DNA of 61,493 nt from Deltaproteobacteria bacterium CG11_big_fil_rev_8_21_14_0_20_47_16 (GTDB lineage: Bacteria; UBA10199; GCA-002796325; 1-14-0-20-47-16), in contig PCXA01000001.1 in assembly GCA_002796325.1 (NCBI GenBank), forward strand, positions 436,752 to 498,244, read 5' to 3'. Shown in pieces: positions 54,005 to 61,493 of the stretch. The position numbers and the translations under genes were made by a program. Below the pieces are notes generated by a model. It worked only from the letters and a program-made list of their open reading frames with translations, was not told where the DNA came from and did not search any database. How positions within the stretch are numbered: the first letter of the stretch is position 1; each line of letters opens with the position of its first letter.

Positions 54005-57000
54005 CTAATTTCCATACGGGTCCTTAGGAGGGGAAGAGTATGGATCTTTGGGAGGTGTGCATTTTGGTATACTGTCAAATGTGGGACATGTAACGGTTGT
54101 GTTAACATAGCCAGGATAATATATGACATCTTTGGATATGCATGTGGAGGAGATTGTTGGAGAATATGGATCTTTGGGATTGCCAGTGCAGACTAACATT
54201 CCTGAAGTGTTTGTGCAGCCAGCAGTATTTTTCCCTTCTGTATTTTTGATGTTACATGCAGGTTCTCCAAAGGCGCAGACCGGGTCTAATGCGGAGGTTG
54301 CTAACAATGGATATTGTGTACCCGTTCCGATACCCAGTTGCCCATCTTTGTTGATGCCCCAACATTTAACGGTACCATCTTTAAGAATCGCGCAATTGAA
54401 GCCGCTACCGCTTGTAAGGCTTGTAGCGCCTGCAAGGCCTTTGACGGTAATTGGTATGAGCGACTTGTTGGTTGTTCCATCTCCCAGTTGGCCCGATACG
54501 TTATTGCCCCAACATTTAATAGTGCTGTCTGAGAGAAGGGCGCAGCTAAATGTGTCACTTCTGTTGATTTGTTGGACATTATTTAGGTTCTTAACGGTAG
54601 CTGGGTCGGATGAATAAGCTTCGGTGCCATTTCCTGCTTGCCCATAGTAATTGTATCCCCAGCATTTAGCGGTTCCGTCATTAAGTGTGACGCAGGTTGT
54701 GCTATTGTAGGAATTAATTGATATTGCATTGGATACTCCGACAACGCTAGCTGGTAAGGGCGCATCATTTTGTGTGCCGTTGCCAAGTTCTTTTGCTATG
54801 TTGTATCCCCAACATTTAGCGGTTCCGTCTTTAAGAAGAGCACAGTTGAACATGTAGCCAGAGCTGATTGCTATTGCATTATCAATGCCAGTTACATTGG
54901 TGGGGACGCTTGAATTATTTTTTGTGCCATTACCCAGTTGGCCGTGATTGTTGCGTCCCAGGCATTTAACAGTACCATCGTTGAGTAGGGCACAGGTGGT
55001 ATCATTGCCCAAGATTACTTTTGATATATTCGAAATATTGGGAACGACGATGGGTGTCTGCATATAGTTATTTGATCCATAACCCAGTTGTCCAGAATAG
55101 TTGTCTCCCCAGCATGAGAGGCTGCCATCACTTGAAGTGGCACAGGCGTTGGTGGGTCCAACAAATATGTTTGTGGCATTTGTGATGTTGCTGACTTTGA
55201 CGGGAATGTTTGATGAGCTTGTAGATCCATTACCCAGTTGTCCATAGTTGTTCGTTCCCCAACACATAACGGTTCCATCTTTAAGTAATGCACAGAAGAA
55301 TTTTTTGCCGGCTGCTATTTGAGAGGCGTTGGTTATATTTTTGACGTTGGTTGGTGAATAAGCATCAAAGTCAGTGCCAATGCCTAGCTGCCCAGAGTAG
55401 TTTGCTCCCCAACATTTGATTGACCCGCTATTGAGAAGTGCACAGACTGAGCTGTTGTCAATTGCAATTTCCTTTATACCACTTATGTTGCATTCGCATG
55501 CATCACCCTTGCCATCTGAATTGCTGTCCTTTTGGTCAGTGTTGGCCTGGAACGGACAATTATCTTTATCGTCCTTAATACTGTCGTTGTCTGAGTCGAT
55601 GCATTGGGAATCTGATGTGTTTGCTGTGCCTTCAACACAGGTTCCTGCAATACATTTTTCACTGCCATTGCAGATATTGCTATCAAGACATTCACTGTCG
55701 GTCTGGCATAGTTTGGGTGGCAGTCCTTTGTCTGCACCAAGTGGTTTTTCACAGGCGCCATCTAGCGGATTGCATAAATTAGGTGCAGCGCATTTTTGAA
55801 TATGACTCACGGTACCATTAGTGCAGCTGTCGATTGTGCAAATATCACCATCATCGGTTTGTTTGCCAATGCAAGGGTCTTCACATGCACCAGTGTTAGG
55901 ATTGCAGACGTTGGGTGAGGTGCATTTTGGTGTGTGGGTGACAGTGCCGTTTGTACACGCATCAATTGTACAGATGTTGCTGTCATCGACTTGCTTGCCT
56001 GAACAAAGGTCAATGGGCTTGCATTGCCCTGTTTCGTCACACTTTTCTCCGACAGGGCAAAGGTCTTGGGGTGTTTTGACTATGCCTTTCAAAGGATCAC
56101 AACTGACATTTTCGCAGGCGGTTGATGATGTTGTTATAGCCAAATGTGAACAGGTATTGGCAGAGCAGGCGTCAGTGGTGCATGCGTTGTTGTCATTGCA
56201 ATCGCTCGCAGATAGGCATTCAAGACATGTACCTCCGGAGCAAACCTTCTTATCAGTTGGGCAATCGATTGCTTGAGTGTAACTATTGCTGTCGTTGATA
56301 CATTGGACTTGGATCAATTTTCCACTATTGTCGCAGAAGTCGTTACCAGAGATTGTTTTTCCGTTTTCAATCCACGAAATTTCACCCAAAATGGTTGGAT
56401 CGTTTTGAGGATCGATGGCATCCTTGCAATTAGTACATAGATTGTTAGCGCCACAACCAAGTGGGCAGATTTCAACTTTCTTGTAGGCATCTCCTATGCT
56501 TTGGCAAAGCCCTGAAGCTATAGCGTTGTCGTCACAGCATGCCCAAGTTTCATGTGTGTTTTGTGCTTGAATGCAGGAGTTGATACTTTCTTTGGTGTCG
56601 ATAATTTCTCCTTTGAAATTGGTGGTAATCTGAATGACTCCATCCTGAGTAGGTTTGTATCCGCAAGTTTTTGTTAATTTTTCAACACAGAGCCCCTGAT
56701 AGCAAACTTTACCGTCAGGACAAAACTCAGGGTCTTTGGATTTGAATCCAGATGGATTACTTATGTCGCATATGGTTTTAACAATTTTTTCAGGTATTGC
56801 GAGGTCACAACTATCATAACTAGTAAATGCGGAGCCCTTTGAGGTTGTTCCCTTAACACCATGTACGCCGACATCATTTTGAATGTCAGTGCATTGGGGT
56901 TCTTGTGGGAGATAGCATACACCGTCACCGCAGAGTTGTGTGCCGGGACACGTGAATGTTTTACTGCTATATCCTTTAGAGTTTCCAGCATCGCATTTGA

Positions 57001-58177
57001 ATTGTTCGACAATTTTCTTTGTTTTACAGCTATCGTTGGCCACTGATGCTACAACACCTTTTAGTTTGATTTGGCCAAAAGCATCCAATTTGCCATGAGA
57101 ATTTGTTGATCCACTAATATCGGTATCGTTACAATCTGGTGTGCCATTTGTACCGCTATTGCCGTTGCCTGTGTCAATCGGGAGTTGTTTGTTGTCACAA
57201 AGTCCCTTTTGGCAGGTGCCTGGTAAGCAAGGTGAAGTGCCAACTTTTGGTGTTCCATTATCGCACCATTCGTGTTTGACGGTATAGAGTGTCACGCAAG
57301 AATCGGCAACCCACGTGCCTCCATCCATAGGAGAAATGGTTGTGTCGCTGCCATACTTCTTCTGCATCTCTTCCTGAGTAAGTGAAGGGTCGCAAATATC
57401 TTTACTCGGAGGACAGTCGAACGACGTCATTTGACAGCCATCAATTTCAGGACACATGTCGTTAAAGTTTTCGGGACATGGGTCGGGTTTCGGAACACAG
57501 GCAGCAGATACTGCTGGGCTATCGGTGCCGCTGGCATCTGGGTTATACAAAACTCCGGTTGGCACCCCCTGACAGATATAGCCATCTGGGCACTTTACCG
57601 GAGTCTTTTTGATCAATTGTTGAAAATTAGAAGTGCTTGGCGCTGCTGTACAGATTTGTTCATATAGAAAGGACGAATCTTTGCAGTAATCTCCAGCGTA
57701 ATGGAAATCGTCATCAGCAATGGTCTTATACTTGACGAATCCAGCTGTTTTAATCTGGGGATTATATTTGCCAAGCCAACTGCCCCAAGTGCTGGTATCC
57801 GATGCTCCAATAAAGTCACTGTCATAGCAACCAAGTGGTTTAGGTGGAATAACGCACTTACCTTGATCGCAGACCTCTCCCTCTCCACAGCTATAAGTAT
57901 AGATCACCTTTTTTGATGTATATTGGGGAACTGATTGTGCTGGGAGGATTTCTTCTTGAACACATTTTCCTGCAACAACAATCTTGCCTGCGCCGTCGGT
58001 TGTTTGGCAGACAGGAGTGAATGTCGTTTCCAGCCCATTAAATGTGCTATGGACAATTGTCTTTCCATCAATGTCTTCACTCCAACAGTCGTTGGCGCGC
58101 GCAATTGACCCCAGCAGAACGCTAAGAAGAATGACCGCAACGCAGCTCAATAGCTTATTTGGGTACACATTCGCCAT
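54005..58177 (-). CDS. Giant secreted cysteine-rich protein with eight RCC1-like repeats, 1390 aa
   Basis: The start at 58177 gives a signal peptide (NKLLSCVAVILLSVLLGSIARA|ND); upstream in-frame codons lie inside the preceding gene. Cysteine-rich modules of about 60-90 residues fill the first 700 aa (CxxDxQ..., CPDGxxCxxGxC). Then come CNDNNACTTDAC and DICTIDSCTNGTV type repeats (Myxococcus cysteine-rich) and a thrombospondin type-3-like Ca-binding stretch (DSDNDSIKDDKDNCPFQAN). Eight RCC1 blades with two Cys each follow, ending in a PKDPY-rich tail. No anchor is seen. It is 23 bp overlapping with the similar gene upstream, so both are co-expressed. Surface or matrix protein; function unknown. 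Confidence 0.82.
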   Translation of the reverse strand: MANVYPNKLLSCVAVILLSVLLGSIARANDCWSEDIDGKTIVHSTFNGLETTFTPVCQTTDGAGKIVVAGKCVQEEILPAQSVPQYTSKKVIYTYSCGEGEVCDQGKCVIPPKPLGCYDSDFIGASDTSTWGSWLGKYNPQIKTAGFVKYKTIADDDFHYAGDYCKDSSFLYEQICTAAPSTSNFQQLIKKTPVKCPDGYICQGVPTGVLYNPDASGTDSPAVSAACVPKPDPCPENFNDMCPEIDGCQMTSFDCPPSKDICDPSLTQEEMQKKYGSDTTISPMDGGTWVADSCVTLYTVKHEWCDNGTPKVGTSPCLPGTCQKGLCDNKQLPIDTGNGNSGTNGTPDCNDTDISGSTNSHGKLDAFGQIKLKGVVASVANDSCKTKKIVEQFKCDAGNSKGYSSKTFTCPGTQLCGDGVCYLPQEPQCTDIQNDVGVHGVKGTTSKGSAFTSYDSCDLAIPEKIVKTICDISNPSGFKSKDPEFCPDGKVCYQGLCVEKLTKTCGYKPTQDGVIQITTNFKGEIIDTKESINSCIQAQNTHETWACCDDNAIASGLCQSIGDAYKKVEICPLGCGANNLCTNCKDAIDPQNDPTILGEISWIENGKTISGNDFCDNSGKLIQVQCINDSNSYTQAIDCPTDKKVCSGGTCLECLSASDCNDNNACTTDACSANTCSHLAITTSSTACENVSCDPLKGIVKTPQDLCPVGEKCDETGQCKPIDLCSGKQVDDSNICTIDACTNGTVTHTPKCTSPNVCNPNTGACEDPCIGKQTDDGDICTIDSCTNGTVSHIQKCAAPNLCNPLDGACEKPLGADKGLPPKLCQTDSECLDSNICNGSEKCIAGTCVEGTANTSDSQCIDSDNDSIKDDKDNCPFQANTDQKDSNSDGKGDACECNISGIKEIAIDNSSVCALLNSGSIKCWGANYSGQLGIGTDFDAYSPTNVKNITNASQIAAGKKFFCALLKDGTVMCWGTNNYGQLGNGSTSSSNIPVKVSNITNATNIFVGPTNACATSSDGSLSCWGDNYSGQLGYGSNNYMQTPIVVPNISNISKVILGNDTTCALLNDGTVKCLGRNNHGQLGNGTKNNSSVPTNVTGIDNAIAISSGYMFNCALLKDGTAKCWGYNIAKELGNGTQNDAPLPASVVGVSNAISINSYNSTTCVTLNDGTAKCWGYNYYGQAGNGTEAYSSDPATVKNLNNVQQINRSDTFSCALLSDSTIKCWGNNVSGQLGDGTTNKSLIPITVKGLAGATSLTSGSGFNCAILKDGTVKCWGINKDGQLGIGTGTQYPLLATSALDPVCAFGEPACNIKNTEGKNTAGCTNTSGMLVCTGNPKDPYSPTISSTCISKDVIYYPGYVNTTVTCPTFDSIPKCTPPKDPYSSPPKDPYGN
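54320..55470 (-). repeat. Eight RCC1-like coding repeats of about 50 residues
   Basis: Each unit contains C(A/V)xLxDGTxKCWGxNxxGQLGNG, with paired cysteines 10 residues apart, and an ALxxPxxV-like strand. Eight units close into one seven- or eight-bladed propeller. The added cysteine pair per blade is not a feature of cytosolic RCC1 and points to an extracellular, disulfide-stabilised propeller. Confidence 0.82.
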
Positions 58178-61100
58178 TTTCACATCCATTTGTTGTTTCA
58201 ATTGCGCATGCGACCTTTTCAAAGAAGAAGGTATTGTTGGGGCCGCACGCCACTTGCAAAACAGCAGTGAATTTCTTTCCATCAAAATCTACGCAAGTGT
58301 CGCTTGTTGATTTTTCTTTGGGTGTGCTTGGGAAAATAACAGCAGTGCCTTTGATGTTTGGATCATTGGACACGTCGTTGTCGTAACAATAGTTGAGTGA
58401 CTCTTTGCACTGCGGATCGTTTTGGTTGGCGGGATTGTCGCAGCTAAAGCCACCCGTTGGTTTCTTGGGACAGGCAGGGTTGTCAGGTGTTTTGCTGCAG
58501 TCTACCGTAATTTTACATAGCGGATCTGTAGGTGTTTTAGTGCAATCCAGTACATTTACGCATTTTGGATCGTTCTGGTTAGCAGTATCAGTACAGTCGA
58601 TGTCCTTTGGTTTTTGCGGACAAGCAGGGTTATCAGGTGTTTTGCTGCAATCTACTGTTGGTGTTGAACATTGTGGGTCTGTAGGTGTTTTGCTGCACAG
58701 ATCAGATAATTTGCATGCAGGTGTATCAATGGCTGTGTGAATAATAACTGCTTTGCCATCGACAGAATTGCAGGTGTCAATGGTACAGTTGTTGTAGTCG
58801 TCGACGTTAATTGGTGTGTTGAAAATGTCACCTGTGTCTTCTTTGCAGCTATCATCGGTACATGGATTCTTATCGTCAATTTTGTCCTTCTTTACAAAAC
58901 AAGCATCTGGGATACACACACCGCCATCACAATGGTGCTGGTTAGCACAGGTTTCGTAGTAGGCTTGATAACCTGCGGGGCTATCCACTATTTTAAACTT
59001 CTTAACTGTCTTTTTGCCTTGTGATGGGATGCATTGGTCTTTGACATCAACGGTATGTCCAAATGAATCAGTACCTTTTATCTCACATGGGGTTGTGGCG
59101 GTTGCAGGTGTTTCACTGAGTTTAGCTTTTGGTAAATTCTTTTGGCAGATACCAAACTGTGCAGTTCCCGGTTTTGCCGTCCAATCACAGGATTCTGCTT
59201 GGGACCAATCACAGGGGCCAATACTAGGAATTGGGCCTGTCTTGCCAATACATCCGTATTGGGTCAGTAGTGGCAATAAATCTGTATCTTGCCATTTACA
59301 TTTGTCTTTGAATTTATCTTCGATATCAAGATCTGGAAGTGGGATGCCTCCGCACGAGAGCTCAGCTTTGGATACGCCATAGATATAGGGGTTACCCATT
59401 AGGACAATCCCATTGACGACGGGGTGCATATTGTCCGTTGGCTCTTTGCAATTAAACTCCACGGTACATAGCTTGCCATCGGGTGTTGTACTTTTGTCAC
59501 CGGGATCAGGTAGTGGGTTGTCACCATTTTTGTCAGTAGGTGGTTTTGTGGGATCATAAGGTGGTGTGCTATCTGTACCACTACTACCGCTACTTCCACC
59601 GCTACCACCGCTGCCGTTGTTTGATATGGGTTTTGGTTTGCATATTCCGTCAGAGCAAAATTCAGTCATGCTGCAGGGTGTTGGATAATACTGAATCGAA
59701 GAGTCAATGGGCGAAGTGCATAGTACATTCTCAACAACGTCAGCGTACTTACCTGGATTTTGCAAGCAGGTGTTGTATGCTGCTGGATCTGATTTGAATT
59801 GATTGCAGGGGTCACCACATTTGTCCCATAACTGAGAAGAACCGTTAATGGTGACCCAGCCTTTGATTTTGGGATTCTTATTGGAATAGGTGCCATCACA
59901 CAGATCAGTATTGCTATCAATGCAGCTGCCTTTTAGACAAATCTGACCGGGAGTGCAGGAATTCTTAGATGTACTCATGACGCCTTTGCTTTTATCAAGC
60001 TCGGAGCAAACAATGGATGTGAGCTCAAATGGTGAGGAGCAATATTCCGATAAGACCCAACCACCATCTTCCAGACCTTTGGCCTTTACCACCACACCAT
60101 ACTTGGCTTTATCAGCATCACTTAATCCGCAGATTTCACTGCGATCCGCGCATGTGTCACTGTTGCCATCGCCGTTTGCGTCTTTAGCATACATACCTTC
60201 CGGACAAGCGCAGGCATCTGGCGTGCCATTGCCGTTGGTGTCCAAAAATGGGGCCTGGCTTACAAAGCAACCATTCCAAGAAGCGCTACCAGAGGCAGGA
60301 ACGCACGCGCCATTTATACACTCGGTGCCGGTTTTACAGGTTGTGATAAACTCTGCTGGGGTGCCAATGCAGATATCGGGGTAAGAACATGCTGTACCAG
60401 CTGTACATTTGGGATTTGGTTTGCAGTTGCTTGCAAGTTTGGCGCAATACAATTCATGTAGTTTGCTTTTTCCTGTATTTATATCAGTTTGGCAAAAATC
60501 AGTTGATGACTGGATGTTGGTGAGCAATCCGCCTGGTGTTTGCGTCCAACTAATTTTGCCCTTGGTTTGCAGTGCTGCTTCGTTGGGCTTTTCATCTTTG
60601 GCAGGATCTAACCAGAGTGGGATATCACTTTTTTCGCAACCGCTTGCGTTAACCATTTCGTAGTAATACGGGCTCTGCTCGTACAGTACTTGGGTGGTTG
60701 CCGTAATCTGATCTGTGTATTGGTCAATCCATGCTGTGTCAGTGTTATTGAATGATGATGGTGGTGTGTATGGCGGAGGAGGGGGGGGTGGTAGAGCAAT
60801 CGGTGGTGTGCAGTAGTCCCACGTTGTTCCTGCTTGGCCAATTGGACTATATTTAGAGATGTAGGCAACCTTTGTAGGGCACCACGGTCCATTGGGATCA
60901 TTATCAGGATTAGAGCAATGTGCAGGGAAGTTGCCCGGTTCAGATCCATTGGGATAGGGGCCAGGATTAATTCCTTTGCTGTTCACAAATAGCCATGGAT
61001 CTTGAACGCACTTTGTTTCATTTCCATCCTTACAATAGACCCAATCAGTACCATATTTTTTGCCTGAGACATACGCCGCTTGTGTGGCGCACCACATTTT

Positions 61101-61493
61101 GGGATCATTGTCGATGGTATCAGGCGGGTCATCGCATTTGTGATAGGGACCGTAGAATTCAGTTTCCGTTTTGGCGTAGTACCACTCGTTGACGCACTTA
61201 TCGCTGGTTGTAATCGCGTTGATATCATCCACAAATGAATCAATGAATGGCGTGTTGTTATTGAATTGATCCAAGATGAAATTATCTGACAGCGCGAAGT
61301 TGTAGAGCTTCACATCTCCGATGTTACCCTTCCAAAGATACTGCGAGCTCGACACGCCATTCAATTGCAGTGATCCAATAAAGACTGGCACGTTGAAACT
61401 TTTTGGAAGTCCTGTTTGAGCGACGCTGCCAACTTGCGCTCCATCCACATAGAGTTTGGCGTTTTGGCCATCGTAGGTGGCAGCAATCAGGTG
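58155..61493 (-). CDS. Giant secreted cysteine-rich protein with LamG-type domain, N-terminus beyond the window, 1112 aa visible
   Basis: The frame is open to the window edge; the first visible codons read HLIAATYDGQNAKLYVDG, the core of a LamG/concanavalin-like carbohydrate- or protein-binding domain, so the real start is upstream. Then follow Pro-rich linkers (PPPPPPYTPP), modules with C-D-NxxxC spacing, DTNGNGTPDACACPEGM and DANGDGNSDTCAD Ca-binding TSP3-like repeats, and NPCTDDSC/NCTIDTC cysteine repeats. Near the C-terminus a 50-aa tandem repeat encodes CSKTPDNPACP and ANQNDPxC units. It ends NGECVPK. The next gene starts inside its 3' end. Likely extracellular or surface; function unknown. 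Confidence 0.82.
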   Translation of the reverse strand, partial: HLIAATYDGQNAKLYVDGAQVGSVAQTGLPKSFNVPVFIGSLQLNGVSSSQYLWKGNIGDVKLYNFALSDNFILDQFNNNTPFIDSFVDDINAITTSDKCVNEWYYAKTETEFYGPYHKCDDPPDTIDNDPKMWCATQAAYVSGKKYGTDWVYCKDGNETKCVQDPWLFVNSKGINPGPYPNGSEPGNFPAHCSNPDNDPNGPWCPTKVAYISKYSPIGQAGTTWDYCTPPIALPPPPPPPYTPPSSFNNTDTAWIDQYTDQITATTQVLYEQSPYYYEMVNASGCEKSDIPLWLDPAKDEKPNEAALQTKGKISWTQTPGGLLTNIQSSTDFCQTDINTGKSKLHELYCAKLASNCKPNPKCTAGTACSYPDICIGTPAEFITTCKTGTECINGACVPASGSASWNGCFVSQAPFLDTNGNGTPDACACPEGMYAKDANGDGNSDTCADRSEICGLSDADKAKYGVVVKAKGLEDGGWVLSEYCSSPFELTSIVCSELDKSKGVMSTSKNSCTPGQICLKGSCIDSNTDLCDGTYSNKNPKIKGWVTINGSSQLWDKCGDPCNQFKSDPAAYNTCLQNPGKYADVVENVLCTSPIDSSIQYYPTPCSMTEFCSDGICKPKPISNNGSGGSGGSSGSSGTDSTPPYDPTKPPTDKNGDNPLPDPGDKSTTPDGKLCTVEFNCKEPTDNMHPVVNGIVLMGNPYIYGVSKAELSCGGIPLPDLDIEDKFKDKCKWQDTDLLPLLTQYGCIGKTGPIPSIGPCDWSQAESCDWTAKPGTAQFGICQKNLPKAKLSETPATATTPCEIKGTDSFGHTVDVKDQCIPSQGKKTVKKFKIVDSPAGYQAYYETCANQHHCDGGVCIPDACFVKKDKIDDKNPCTDDSCKEDTGDIFNTPINVDDYNNCTIDTCNSVDGKAVIIHTAIDTPACKLSDLCSKTPTDPQCSTPTVDCSKTPDNPACPQKPKDIDCTDTANQNDPKCVNVLDCTKTPTDPLCKITVDCSKTPDNPACPKKPTGGFSCDNPANQNDPQCKESLNYCYDNDVSNDPNIKGTAVIFPSTPKEKSTSDTCVDFDGKKFTAVLQVACGPNNTFFFEKVACAIETTNGCENGECVPK
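58405..58705 (-). repeat. Two tandem copies of a 150-bp coding repeat
   Basis: Segments such as GGACA(G/A)GCAGGGTT(G/A)TC recur 150 bp apart (58468 and 58618), as do GGATCGTT(T/C)TGGTT (58417 and 58566). The encoded unit is CSKTPDNPACPxKP...C...ANQNDPxC...CTKTPTDPxC. High DNA similarity suggests a recent in-frame duplication in the giant cysteine-rich protein. Confidence 0.75.

Noticed and set aside
54320-55470. Regular repeats that could suggest a CRISPR or tandem DNA array
   Set aside because: The periodic units are in frame, diverged at third positions and encode RCC1 blades; there are no near-identical repeats with unique spacers.

Overview
The window comes from a Gram-negative bacterium: it has outer-membrane beta-barrels, TonB and a TonB-dependent receptor, lipobox lipoproteins, LPS O-antigen sugar genes and a Pel exopolysaccharide machine. 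Secreted proteins with DUF4215 repeats, cysteine-rich modules, RCC1 repeats and a LamG-type fold suggest a Myxococcota or deltaproteobacterium-like lineage of moderate GC. That placement is an inference from protein style only; there is no rRNA or marker set here to confirm it.

Layout. (1) 1-7.1 kb: the 5' end of a small HTH DNA-binding gene, tRNA-Pro(CGG), a P-type ATPase that starts 2 nt after the tRNA and lacks the usual cysteine metal motif, a CSLREA/beta-helix protein with four DUF4215 repeats, and a large PKD/beta-propeller lipoprotein. (2) 7.1-11.9 kb: transketolase, a YkgJ-type cysteine-cluster protein, glutamate dehydrogenase and an NAD-dependent sugar epimerase/reductase. (3) 11.9-27.2 kb: an O-antigen region with rmlA, B, C and D for dTDP-rhamnose, rfbF-rfbG-rfbH plus two SDR enzymes for a CDP-3,6-dideoxyhexose (paratose/tyvelose type), two GT2 transferases and three GT-C membrane proteins, with asnS embedded in the operon.

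(4) 27.3-42.3 kb: one co-directional run with very tight gene spacing, reading hybrid histidine kinase, receiver protein, PelA-like deacetylase, PelB-like TPR/porin, a second receiver protein, PelD, PelE, a HEAT-repeat protein, PelF and PelG. No pelC is seen. A receiver gene occupies the pelC slot, PelA lacks its glycoside-hydrolase domain, and a HEAT protein sits between PelE and PelF. This looks like a Pel variant wired to two-component signalling as well as c-di-GMP (PelD keeps an RxxD site), and it is the strongest candidate for an undescribed system. (5) 42.3-43.2 kb: a RAYT (REP-associated tyrosine transposase) flanked by inverted copies of a 28-32 bp element. A third copy lies alone 10 kb away beside the cobalamin riboswitch.

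(6) 43.2-52.3 kb: a vitamin B12 uptake operon on the minus strand behind a cobalamin riboswitch: btuB, two beta-propeller lipoproteins (BtuG-like by context), btuF, btuC, btuD and a dedicated tonB. (7) 52.3-61.5 kb: an O-antigen ligase/polymerase-like protein with TPRs and two giant cysteine-rich secreted proteins, the last cut by the window edge.

The unifying theme is the cell envelope and surface: O-antigen, Pel matrix, adhesin-like surface proteins and surface capture of B12. No intergenic stretch exceeds 300 bp. The longest (52039-52326) holds the riboswitch and the solo REP-like element. No CRISPR array, rRNA, prophage or integrase was seen.
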